Below the pieces are notes generated by a model. It did not search any database and had not been told where the DNA came from. It saw only the letters and a list, made by a program, of their open reading frames with translations. 64,000 bases of DNA. Origin: JACVRN01 sp036389255. Lineage in GTDB: Bacteria > Acidobacteriota > Blastocatellia > Pyrinomonadales > Pyrinomonadaceae. Positions within the stretch are counted from its first letter, which is position 1, and each line of letters starts with the position of its first letter. Shown here piece after piece: positions 25,485 through 32,548 of this stretch. The stretch covers positions 372,001 through 436,000 of the forward strand of contig DASVQI010000041.1 of the NCBI GenBank assembly GCA_036389255.1. Reading direction: 5' to 3'. Position numbers and translations under genes: made by a program.

Positions 25485-26438
25485 TTACGCCGCGTCGCGT
25501 GCAAGCAGGGCAGAGCCTATGGAGACGGCGTCCGTGCCCAGCGCCGCCGTGACTATCTGCGTGGCTTCGAAGCAGGGCTGGAAGGCGCGTCGTCCGGCTT
25601 CGCGTATGATGGGATTCAGGATTAGCTCGCCCGCTTCCATGACGCCGCCGCCTAGGACTATGCGCTCTATGTTGAGCAGGTTGATGACGGAGGCGACCGC
25701 CGCGCCTATGTACTTGCCCGTGCGCTCTATCATCAGGAGCGAGAAGTCGTCGCCCGATTTGGCTTCACGCGCGATGTCTGCGGCTGTGAAGTCCTTGGAC
25801 ATGGCCAGCCTTGAAAGGGAAGAGGTGTTGTCGCGGTAGAGCCGCTCGTTTGCGCGCCTCACGATATTCGGGGCCGAAGCGACCGTTTCCAGACAGCCTA
25901 TGTTGCCGCAAACGCATTCGACTCCGTTCTCCGCGTCTATGGTGATGTGGCCGAACTCGCCCGCGAAACCGGTTGCGCCCAGCCAGAGCCGACCGTCCAA
26001 GATTATAGCGCCGCCAATTCCCGCGCCTATCGTGACGTAGAACATGTCTCGCGCCCCGCGCCCCGCCCCGGCCTTATATTCCCCGTACGCAGCCGCGTTA
26101 GCGTCGTTCTCAAGCTCGACGCGCATTCCCGTCAGGCGCGTCAATTCCGTGTGAATATCGCCGCGCACAGCCGAAGGCAGGTCTGGAGAGACAAGCACGC
26201 GGTCTGTCTGAGGATTGACTAGGCCGGGGATTCCTACGCCTATGCCGCCGACGTTGGGAGAGGCGTCGCGCAGCTCGGCCACGAGTCCGGCTATTTGCTC
26301 GGCCAGATGGTCGCGGTCTAGCCCGGCTTCGCGCCTTTCCCTGACCACGCCTTCCGCGCCCACCAGCGCGGTGCGCAACGTCGCGCCGGAAAGATCGACG
26401 CCTATATAATCGGGCGATGTTTGGGCAGGGGTTGTCAT
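25485..26438 (-). CDS. ROK-family sugar kinase (glucokinase-like)
   Basis: A 317-residue cytoplasmic kinase. It shows the N-terminal phosphate-binding region (GVDLSGATLRTALVG), the sugar-binding ENDANAAAYGEY and GFAGEFGHI, and the zinc-site signature of ROK proteins, CVCGNIGCLE. It probably phosphorylates glucose or an N-acetylhexosamine with ATP; sequence alone does not separate these. It is a single gene with its own promoter upstream. Length and motif order are normal for the family. Confidence 0.9.
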   Translation of the reverse strand: MTTPAQTSPDYIGVDLSGATLRTALVGAEGVVRERREAGLDRDHLAEQIAGLVAELRDASPNVGGIGVGIPGLVNPQTDRVLVSPDLPSAVRGDIHTELTRLTGMRVELENDANAAAYGEYKAGAGRGARDMFYVTIGAGIGGAIILDGRLWLGATGFAGEFGHITIDAENGVECVCGNIGCLETVASAPNIVRRANERLYRDNTSSLSRLAMSKDFTAADIAREAKSGDDFSLLMIERTGKYIGAAVASVINLLNIERIVLGGGVMEAGELILNPIIREAGRRAFQPCFEATQIVTAALGTDAVSIGSALLARDAA

Positions 26439-26503
26439 TCTTCGTAGTCCTATGGCTTCCGGAACAGATTAGAACAAAGCATTCGGGCGGGAAGCTTGGC
26501 CGG

Positions 26504-26532
26504 ATTGTAATAAAGGGCTTAAGGACTGTCAA
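26504..26532 (-). promoter_or_regulatory. Predicted sigma70-type promoter of the ROK kinase gene
   Basis: Minus strand TTGACA (26532-26527), 17-base spacer, TACAAT (26509-26504). The start codon is 66 bases downstream of the -10 element. Confidence 0.75.
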
Positions 26533-26577
26533 ACAACAGCTTCTCTCGTGTAGAATGAGCCGTGGCCGGAGAATCGC

Positions 26578-26602
26578 TTCACCGGCTCATTGATTCGGTG
26601 AA
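26578..26602. repeat. CACCGGCTCATT-family repeat (copy 3, shortened)
   Basis: TTCACCGGCTCATTGATTCG followed by GTGAA; outer 7 bases pair (TTCACCG with CGGTGAA). It ends 12 bases before the uspA-like start codon. Confidence 0.65.
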
Positions 26603-26614
26603 TAAATCGCTATC

Positions 26615-27079
26615 ATGTTGATTCGCTCCATACTTTTGCCGACGGATTTCAGCGAGTGCGCCAACTACGCTCTCTCGTTCGCGGCTTCGTTCGCTCGTCA
26701 GGCGGGAGCGCGGATTATCTGCGTTCACGTCATAGAGCCGATTGTCCCGACCGTGGGCTACACGGGGATGACGGAGGCCATGCCGATAGCGGACATCAGC
26801 GAGCAGTTGGAGGATTCGGCCGAGCGCGAGCTGCCGAAAATCTCCGAGTGCGACGAGTGCGAAGGCATAGAAGTCGAGGAGGTGATAGCGCACGGTGACG
26901 CCGCCTCCGAGATAGTGAGGGTGGCCGGCGAGCGCGGCGTGGATTTGATAGTGATTTCTACGCACGGTCGCACGGGGCTCGGACGCCTGCTCTTCGGCTC
27001 CACAGCCGAATCCGTGGTGCGGCACGCCCCCTGCCCCGTGCTGGTCGTCAAACCACCGCAGGAAAGTGATGAAGGCTGA
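26615..27079 (+). CDS. Universal stress protein, UspA family
   Basis: A 154-residue single-domain Usp. It begins with the typical strand MLIRSILLPTDFSECA. It carries the ATP-binding pattern G-x2-G-x9-G-S (GRTGLGRLLFGSTAESV), so it is likely the ATP-binding subtype, and ends with CPVLVVK. It is cytoplasmic and usually dimeric, supporting survival under stress. Copies of the CACCGGCTCATT repeat lie immediately before and after it. A DedA-family gene follows on the same strand after about 100 bases. Confidence 0.93.
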   Translation: MLIRSILLPTDFSECANYALSFAASFARQAGARIICVHVIEPIVPTVGYTGMTEAMPIADISEQLEDSAERELPKISECDECEGIEVEEVIAHGDAASEIVRVAGERGVDLIVISTHGRTGLGRLLFGSTAESVVRHAPCPVLVVKPPQESDEG

Positions 27080-27096
27080 ATGCAAAATGGGAAAGA

Positions 27097-27143
27097 ATTG
27101 ATTCATTGATTCATTGAGTCAATGAAGAAATGAGCCGGTGAAT
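27097..27143. repeat. CACCGGCTCATT-family repeat (copy 4, rearranged)
   Basis: Contains TTCATTGA-G-TCAATGAA (27110-27126) and then the right arm ATGAGCCGGTGAAT (27130-27143). It lies between uspA and dedA. Confidence 0.6.
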
Positions 27144-27178
27144 AAACCTCTTTAATTCATCATTCTGCATTATTTTTA

Positions 27179-27907
27179 ATGGATAATCATTTATACGAGA
27201 TCATAGGGACGTATGGCCTGATTGCCGTCTTCTTTCTGGTAATGATAGAGGGGGACATCTCGCTGCTTTTGGCCGGAGTGCTGGCTCATAGCGGTTTCTT
27301 CGGTGAGTATAGTTTCCTGTTGGTTCTGGTGACTGCAACCGCAGGCGCGGTCGCGGGCGATAATCTGGCTTACTTTACGGGGCGAGGCTTCGGCAAGAGC
27401 GTGCGCGACTTCCGCTTTTACCGTCTCGCTCAGCCGCGCATAGAGCGCCTGACGTACAAGTTCGGCTGGCTCTCCATCTTTCTCTCTAAATATATTTACG
27501 GGCTGCGCACGGCCTGCTGCGTCTTTTACGGCGTGGGCCGCATGCCGCTCTCGCGTTTCCTGCCCTACACTTTCGCTAGCTGCTTCGCGTGGGTCTTCAT
27601 CTTAAGCGGCGCGGGCTACTTCTTTAGCGGAGCGATTACGAAAGTCATAGGCGACTTCCACACGCTTGGCAAAGTGCTGCTGGTAATCGTAGTCTGTGGC
27701 ATCGTCGGCTTCTACCTGCTGGAGCGCTACTGGCTCTCGAAGAAGGTGGAAGAGGCCGACCCCGCGCCGCTACAGAATCTGGAGCGCGCGGCGGAAGAGA
27801 AATTCAGCGAGTTCAAGGAAGAGCTACAGGAGCGCATGCACCTGCCTCGCCGCAAAGACTCTTCATCACCGAAAAGCTCTACGCACAGGGGCGCAGAGGG
27901 CGACTGA
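27179..27907 (+). CDS. DedA/VTT-family membrane protein
   Basis: A 242-residue protein with five to six hydrophobic segments and DedA-type motifs: an acidic residue in an early helix (FFLVMIEGDISLLLAG), GAVAGDNLAYFTGRGFG, then KYIYGLRTACCVFYGVGRM with the conserved Arg. DedA proteins act as lipid scramblases or carrier recyclers and affect membrane potential. The last 50 residues are charged and cytoplasmic. No substrate can be assigned from sequence. It is downstream of uspA and upstream of the GHMP kinase. Confidence 0.88.
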   Translation: MDNHLYEIIGTYGLIAVFFLVMIEGDISLLLAGVLAHSGFFGEYSFLLVLVTATAGAVAGDNLAYFTGRGFGKSVRDFRFYRLAQPRIERLTYKFGWLSIFLSKYIYGLRTACCVFYGVGRMPLSRFLPYTFASCFAWVFILSGAGYFFSGAITKVIGDFHTLGKVLLVIVVCGIVGFYLLERYWLSKKVEEADPAPLQNLERAAEEKFSEFKEELQERMHLPRRKDSSSPKSSTHRGAEGD

Positions 27908-27949
27908 GACGATTTCAGATTCCGGATTGAAAAGGACTTATTTCATCAA

Positions 27950-28957
27950 GTGATTATTGAATCGAGCGCGCCGACCCGTGTTGACCTGGCGGGCGGCACT
28001 ATTGACATCTGGCCGCTCTATCTTTTTCATCCCGGCGCGGCCACAGTGAACTTCGCCATCTCTCTCAAGGCGCACTGTCGCATAGAGACGCGCGACGACG
28101 GGCGCATTATTCTGGAATCACGCGACCGGCAGGTGGCCTTCGAGACGGAGCTTGCGGCCATAGAAGACCTCATACGCGAAGAGCGCCTTGAGCTGATTTC
28201 AAAGCTCGTACACTTCTTCAAGCCCACGACGGGCTTTCACCTGATAGCGCACAGCGAAGCGCCCGCAGGGGCCGGGCTCGCCGGCTCAAGCGCTCTGACC
28301 ATCGCCTGCATAGGCGCGCTCAATCAACTCGTGGGCAATCGCTACGAAGAGCGAAAGTTTATCACGATAGCGGCCAACGTCGAGACGACTGTGATACGCG
28401 TGCCCGCAGGCTTTCAGGATTACTACGCGGCGCAGTACGGCGGCGTAAGCTGCATACACTTTCGCCCGGACGGCATAAAGCGCGAAGCCCTGGCGGTTGA
28501 CGAAGAGACTCTTGAGCGGCGCATAGCCATCTGTTACACGGGCGAGCCGCGCCTCTCCGGCACGAACAACTGGGAGATTACCAAGAATCACATAGACGGC
28601 GACCCGACGCTGTTCGAGCTTTTCGACGGCATACGCGACTCTTCTTTACGCATGCGGAGCGCCCTGCTCGAAGGCGACTGGCAGGAGGTCGTCCAGACCA
28701 TGCGCGAAGCTCACCCCAACCGCAGGCGGCTTGCGCCCAACATCACCACGCCGCACATGGACATGCTGATTGAGAAGGCGCTTCGGAACGGCGCTTTGGC
28801 CGTGAAGGTTTGCGGGGCCGGAGGCGGCGGCTGCATAGCCTTCTTCTGTGAGGAAGGACGCCGCGCAGATGTCGAGCGCGCCCTCGCGGCCGAAGAAGGT
28901 GCAGAAGTCCTCTCGTGGAAGATGTCGCGCGAAGGCTTGACCATTCGCACAAGCTGA
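27950..28957 (+). CDS. GHMP-family sugar kinase
   Basis: A 335-residue kinase that starts at GTG. It shows the GHMP N-terminal pattern SSAPTRVDLAGGTIDIWPLY, the glycine-rich ATP loop PAGAGLAGSSAL and the C-terminal VKVCGAGGGGCIAFF. The N-terminal APTRVDLAGG form resembles galactokinase and D-glycero-D-manno-heptose-7-phosphate kinase more than mevalonate or homoserine kinase. No heptose genes lie nearby, so substrate is open. It is followed by a long hairpin shared with a convergent gene. Confidence 0.87.
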   Translation: MIIESSAPTRVDLAGGTIDIWPLYLFHPGAATVNFAISLKAHCRIETRDDGRIILESRDRQVAFETELAAIEDLIREERLELISKLVHFFKPTTGFHLIAHSEAPAGAGLAGSSALTIACIGALNQLVGNRYEERKFITIAANVETTVIRVPAGFQDYYAAQYGGVSCIHFRPDGIKREALAVDEETLERRIAICYTGEPRLSGTNNWEITKNHIDGDPTLFELFDGIRDSSLRMRSALLEGDWQEVVQTMREAHPNRRRLAPNITTPHMDMLIEKALRNGALAVKVCGAGGGGCIAFFCEEGRRADVERALAAEEGAEVLSWKMSREGLTIRTS

Positions 28958-28974
28958 TTAAAGCAAAATAAGAG

Positions 28975-29049
28975 GAACCACATAAATCAGGCGAAGCGAC
29001 ACGAAAGAGCCTCTCTTCTTCGTGTCGCTTCGCCTGATTTATGTGGTTC
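28975..29049. terminator. Long perfect hairpin between convergent genes
   Basis: Two exact 31-base arms (28975-29005 and 29019-29049) enclose 13 bases. The left arm starts GAACCACATAAATCAGG. Its location between convergent stops suggests a bidirectional terminator, though the arms are far longer than needed. Confidence 0.8.
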
Positions 29050-29067
29050 TTCTCTTTAAGCCTTATC

Positions 29068-29943
29068 TTAGGACTCTTTGTCGGCTTCTTCCGCGCCTGA
29101 AGCTTTCCGTTCGTCTTTGGGCGCGCCGGGCGTCAGCTCCGTGGAGGCTTCGGGCGCGAGGTCTGCGATAGTCTCCGCGCCTGCGGCGGGCGAGGCTGTG
29201 GAGGCTGCGGAGCTCATGGGCGCTGCCGAAGCCTGTCCGGTCGCGGCCTGCGCTTCAGCCGCCGGGCGATGACGGTCTGCCTCCGCAGACGAATCCGTGC
29301 CGGAGGTGGAGGCGGGAGGCGCTTTTGATGGTTGCGCCGCAGCCTTGCGCGCCTGTGCTTCGGCAATGAGCCGGGCCTTGCGCTCTTCCGGCGTCTCGTT
29401 CGCGGGAGCCGCAGAAGCCGGTTTCGCTGCGGCGGGCGTAGCGGGCTTGGCTGCTGCCGCAGCAGGTGCTGCTGGCTTGGCGGCTGCGGCGGGAGCCGGT
29501 GCGGGATGGCTCGCGTCCTCTTCCATCGGGACTAAGGTGCCGCGCTCAGATTTCTTGAATGCGGGAAGCGTGCCGCCTGCCGCCCGTAAGATTCCCATCA
29601 GCTCTTTTTCGACAAAGCGCGACTGCTTTTCGGGGTCGCGCACGTGGCCCAAGGGCGGCCCCATGTAGAGCGTGCCGCAGGTCTGACATTGAAACAGCAC
29701 GTCGTCGCCCCTGAGATGCTTTTCCGACTCTTCGCCGCCCGTCTTCATCTGCTTCAGGTGGCCGTTGCAGAGCTTGCCCTTCTGATTCTTCTCGTTGCAG
29801 ACGGTCTGCGCGTTGGTAATCTTCTTCGGGACACCGGCCTGTGATGGCTGCTGCTCTGTAGGAGCTTGCTTGGCCACGGGGACGCCCCCTGCGGGCTCTC
29901 CCTGCGCGGTAGCTGCGTTCTGATTGGCGGCATCGGCTGACAT
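29068..29943 (-). CDS. Unknown protein with a zinc-ribbon-like core and Ala/Pro-rich tail
   Basis: The ATG at 29943 is supported by AGAGGAAA and gives 291 residues. The N-terminus is Ala/Gln/Pro-rich. A central segment has paired cysteines (VCNEKNQKGKLC and later FQCQTCGTLYMGP) that could bind zinc in a ribbon. The second half is almost entirely Ala, Pro, Lys, Glu and Ser (AAAAKPAAPAAAAAKPA), probably disordered. I do not recognise the family. It could be an adaptor with a small metal-binding module; no enzymatic motif is visible. Confidence 0.7.
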   Translation of the reverse strand: MSADAANQNAATAQGEPAGGVPVAKQAPTEQQPSQAGVPKKITNAQTVCNEKNQKGKLCNGHLKQMKTGGEESEKHLRGDDVLFQCQTCGTLYMGPPLGHVRDPEKQSRFVEKELMGILRAAGGTLPAFKKSERGTLVPMEEDASHPAPAPAAAAKPAAPAAAAAKPATPAAAKPASAAPANETPEERKARLIAEAQARKAAAQPSKAPPASTSGTDSSAEADRHRPAAEAQAATGQASAAPMSSAASTASPAAGAETIADLAPEASTELTPGAPKDERKASGAEEADKES

Positions 29944-30126
29944 AGATTTTCCTCTGGATGACAAAGTGGAAAGCAGCACAATCTTATAAAGGAAAAAGTA
30001 GAAAGGCAAAGAAAAATAGTGGATGACTGTTAGGGCCGGGGGATAGAGAAAGAAAAACAGGCTCTTTCTTTTACCATCGCCTGACCCCTATCCCCCATCC
30101 CCTTTTTCCTTTATAGTGTGCGGCAC

Positions 30127-30585
30127 ATGTTGAAAAGGGTCTTGGGGTTTTTGTGGCGCAAAGCGCCGAAGGCTGTGAGGCGCTGGGGCGTGCGTTTTAC
30201 CCAGCCCCGCTTTCAGGTAACGGCGGGCGCTGTCGTCATAAACGAAGAGGGGCGTGTGCTTCTGCTCAGGCACGTGTTTCGTCCGGGGAGCGGCTGGGGC
30301 GTGCCGGGCGGATTTCTGGAGAAGGGCGAGCAGCCGGACGAAGCCATTCGCCGCGAGTTGCTGGAAGAGACCGGCCTTGAGCTTGAGAGCGCAGAGTTTG
30401 CTTTCATACGCGCGCACAGCAAGCCCGCCCGCGTGGAGATTATCTATCGCTGTCGCGCTCGCGGAGAAGTTTCGCTCAAGGGCTACGAGATAAAGAGCGG
30501 CGAATGGTTTCCCGTTGACAGTCTTCCACAGGATTTGAGCCGCGACCAGCGATGGATTATCAGAACGGCCCTCAGTGACAAGTGA
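30127..30585 (+). CDS. NUDIX hydrolase
   Basis: A protein of about 152 residues with an intact Nudix box in the order G-x5-E-x7-R-E-U-x-E-E-x-G-U (GGFLEKGEQPDEAIRRELLE, then ETG). It hydrolyses a nucleoside diphosphate linked to another group, and substrate cannot be read from the box. A basic N-terminal helix (KRVLGFLWRKAPKAVRRWG) precedes the fold. ATG at 30127 is preferred, though an in-frame GTG three codons earlier is possible; neither has a clear Shine-Dalgarno. The phosphoribosyltransferase gene follows after 68 bases. Confidence 0.9.
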   Translation: MLKRVLGFLWRKAPKAVRRWGVRFTQPRFQVTAGAVVINEEGRVLLLRHVFRPGSGWGVPGGFLEKGEQPDEAIRRELLEETGLELESAEFAFIRAHSKPARVEIIYRCRARGEVSLKGYEIKSGEWFPVDSLPQDLSRDQRWIIRTALSDK

Positions 30586-30653
30586 AGACAATCTGATTTA
30601 TCTTGTCACACGGCGCTTATTACTTATCACTGTTTTTCTTAGGAGAGTAGAGA

Positions 30654-31262
30654 ATGGTACAACTGATTCCGTCCTCTGAGGCGGTGATGCAAATCCTGAC
30701 ATGCACGGGCGCGTACCGCGAAGGCCACTTCGTCTATCCTTCCGGCAAGCACTCGCCGCACTACTTCCAGATGCCTCTGGCCTTTCGCTACTACGACACG
30801 GCGCGCGTGCTGGCCGTAGCCTTAAGCAGAATGTTTCGCATAGACAGGGACATCTCTTCGCAGTTGCCGAAGGTGGCCGTCATCAGTCCCGGCGCGGGCG
30901 GCATCCCCGTGGCCTTCGGCGTGCGCGAAGCGCTCTCCGCCGAGCAGATTTACTGGGCCGAGCAGGAAGAAGGACGGCGCATGTTTCGCCAGTACGTCAA
31001 CCAGGGCGAGATTAACCCGTGCATCATCGTTGACGACATCATACGCTCTGGCAAAGCCATAGAAGAGACGGCCGAGCTTGTAAAATCTCTGGGCGCTACG
31101 GTCATCGGCTGCGGCGCAATCGTACGCTTCTCTTCCGCTCCCTCCTCAATCGGTGAAGTGCCGATTAAATCGCTCGTAGAGTTCAACGCCAAAATCTATA
31201 ATACTGAGGATGCCTGCGACGACTGCAAACAGAAATCGCCTATTGAGAAGGTGAGATTCTAA
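30654..31262 (+). CDS. Orotate phosphoribosyltransferase-like protein
   Basis: A 202-residue type I phosphoribosyltransferase. The PRPP-binding motif CIIVDDIIRSGKAIEE is intact, and the N-terminal GAYREGHFVYPSGKHSPHYF resembles the PyrE start (GHFxLxSGxHS). It likely transfers a ribose-5-phosphate to orotate or a related base in nucleotide synthesis or salvage. The C-terminus has a CDDC pair not seen in standard PyrE. The ATG follows a GGAGAG ten bases upstream. It converges on recR through a very long hairpin. Confidence 0.85.
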   Translation: MVQLIPSSEAVMQILTCTGAYREGHFVYPSGKHSPHYFQMPLAFRYYDTARVLAVALSRMFRIDRDISSQLPKVAVISPGAGGIPVAFGVREALSAEQIYWAEQEEGRRMFRQYVNQGEINPCIIVDDIIRSGKAIEETAELVKSLGATVIGCGAIVRFSSAPSSIGEVPIKSLVEFNAKIYNTEDACDDCKQKSPIEKVRF

Positions 31263-31265
31263 AGA

Positions 31266-31347
31266 CAGGGGATAGGGGTTGGGGGTCAGGGGTTAGTAAA
31301 GAAAGAATCTCTTTTACTAACCCCTGACCCCCAACCCCTATCCCCTG
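31266..31347. terminator. Very long perfect hairpin between convergent genes
   Basis: Exact 35-base arms (31266-31300 and 31313-31347) with a 12-base loop. The left arm is built from GGGGATAGGGGTTGGGGGT-like words. It lies 3 bases after the phosphoribosyltransferase stop and before the recR stop. Confidence 0.85.
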
Positions 31348-31351
31348 CTTT

Positions 31352-31966
31352 TCAGATTTCGTGCCGGTTGGCCAGCGCCTTATCCATCGTCACTTCGTCA
31401 ACGTATTCGAGGTCGGAGCCCACGGGCATGCCCATGGCTATGCGGGTGACGCGCATCCCTAGCGGCTTAATCAGTCGGCTGATGTAGTTGGCGGTGGCTT
31501 CGCCTTCCGTGTTCGGGTTGGTCGCCAGAATTACCTCACGCACTTCCACTCCGTCGTTGTTCTCGGGCCGAAAGCGCGGCAGAAGATTCGCCAGATGAAG
31601 GTCGTCCGGCCCCAGCCCCCGAATCGGTGAGAGGCTCCCGTGCAGCACGTGATAAAGCCCTCTGTAGCTGCGCGTCTTTTCAATCGCCACCAGATTGTAA
31701 GGCTCTTCTACTATGCAAATTATGGAGCGGTCGCGGTTCGTAGACGAGCAGAAGCGGCACGGGTCAACGTCCGTCAGGTTGTTGCAGATAGTGCAGAAGA
31801 TTATGCGGCGCTTCACCTCTTGCAAGGCTTCTATGAAGCGCTCCACGTCAGCCTCCGGCATCCTGAGCACGTGAAAGGCAAGCCTCTGCGCGCTCTTGTT
31901 GCCCACACCCGGCAGGCGCTTGAACTCGTCTATTAACTTTGTGACCGGCTCTGCGTATTCCAGCAT
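31352..31966 (-). CDS. recR: Recombination mediator RecR
   Basis: A 204-residue protein of normal RecR length. In order: helix-hairpin-helix (FKRLPGVGNKSAQRLAFHVL), a four-cysteine zinc finger (FCTICNN and CRFCSS), a TOPRIM domain (ICIVEEPYNLVAIE, then YRGLYHVLHGSLSPI) and the C-terminal Walker-B-like region. With RecO and RecF it loads RecA on single-stranded gaps. It is preceded by ybaB, the usual recR partner, on the same strand. Confidence 0.97.
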   Translation of the reverse strand: MLEYAEPVTKLIDEFKRLPGVGNKSAQRLAFHVLRMPEADVERFIEALQEVKRRIIFCTICNNLTDVDPCRFCSSTNRDRSIICIVEEPYNLVAIEKTRSYRGLYHVLHGSLSPIRGLGPDDLHLANLLPRFRPENNDGVEVREVILATNPNTEGEATANYISRLIKPLGMRVTRIAMGMPVGSDLEYVDEVTMDKALANRHEI

Positions 31967-31980
31967 AAAAAGATGGGTGA

Positions 31981-32064
31981 CAGGTGCCGGGTGTCAGGTT
32001 TCGGGTAAAAGAAAACCCATTTGTCTTTCTTTCCCGTCACCCGTCACCTGACACCCGATACCTG
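31981..32064. repeat. Imperfect inverted repeat between ybaB and recR
   Basis: Arms 31981-31999 (starting CAGGTGCCGGGTGTCAGG) and 32046-32064 pair with two mismatches. It lies between two co-directional genes of one operon, so it is not a simple end-of-operon terminator. Confidence 0.7.
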
Positions 32065-32066
32065 CT

Positions 32067-32372
32067 TTATAGTAGTCCCGGCGGGAGCATGTTGCCGAGC
32101 TTGCCCTTCATGGCTTCTTCAATCTTTCGGTTGGCCTCGTTGATGGCGGCGACAATCATGTCCTGAAGCATCTCAACGTCGCCTTCCTTGACGGCCTCAG
32201 GGTCTATCCTGAGCGTTTCTACTTCGTGCGTGCCCTTCATCTGAACTGTGACGACGCCGCCGCCCGATGAAGCTTCGACGCGCATCTCTTCCATCTCTTT
32301 CGCCATGCGCTCCTGCATCTGCTGCGCCTGCTTCATCATCTGCTGTATGTTCATCCCACCGGGAAATTTCAT
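32067..32372 (-). CDS. YbaB/EbfC-family nucleoid-associated protein
   Basis: A protein of about 101 residues with the family pattern MKQAQQMQERMAKEMEEM, a central beta-strand segment (GGGVVTVQMKGTHEVETLRI) and a C-terminal helical pair (DMIVAAINEANRKIEEAM). It binds DNA as a dimer and often sits next to recR, as here. The ATG at 32372 is preferred over an in-frame GTG at 32381 because GAGGT has better spacing to it. It is transcribed toward recR, away from the uvrD-like gene. Confidence 0.94.
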   Translation of the reverse strand: MKFPGGMNIQQMMKQAQQMQERMAKEMEEMRVEASSGGGVVTVQMKGTHEVETLRIDPEAVKEGDVEMLQDMIVAAINEANRKIEEAMKGKLGNMLPPGLL

Positions 32373-32464
32373 CTCCGACACCTCACAAGATTTCTTAAAA
32401 GTAGAGAGAGTTTCGCTTTCCTCAACATCCTAACGTTCCTTAAGAATGAATGCAAATGAAGCGA

Positions 32465-32500
32465 ATTGATTCATTGATTCACAGGCCCGTTGATTGAATC
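32465..32500. repeat. CACCGGCTCATT-family remnant (copy 5)
   Basis: ATTGATTCATTGATTCACAG and following bases resemble the left arm of the family but the right arm is degraded. It lies between divergent ybaB and the helicase gene. Confidence 0.45.
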
Positions 32501-32548
32501 TCTCTCCTTTTATCGCAAAGCGTTTGCGTGCTATAAGCCGTAAGTGTT

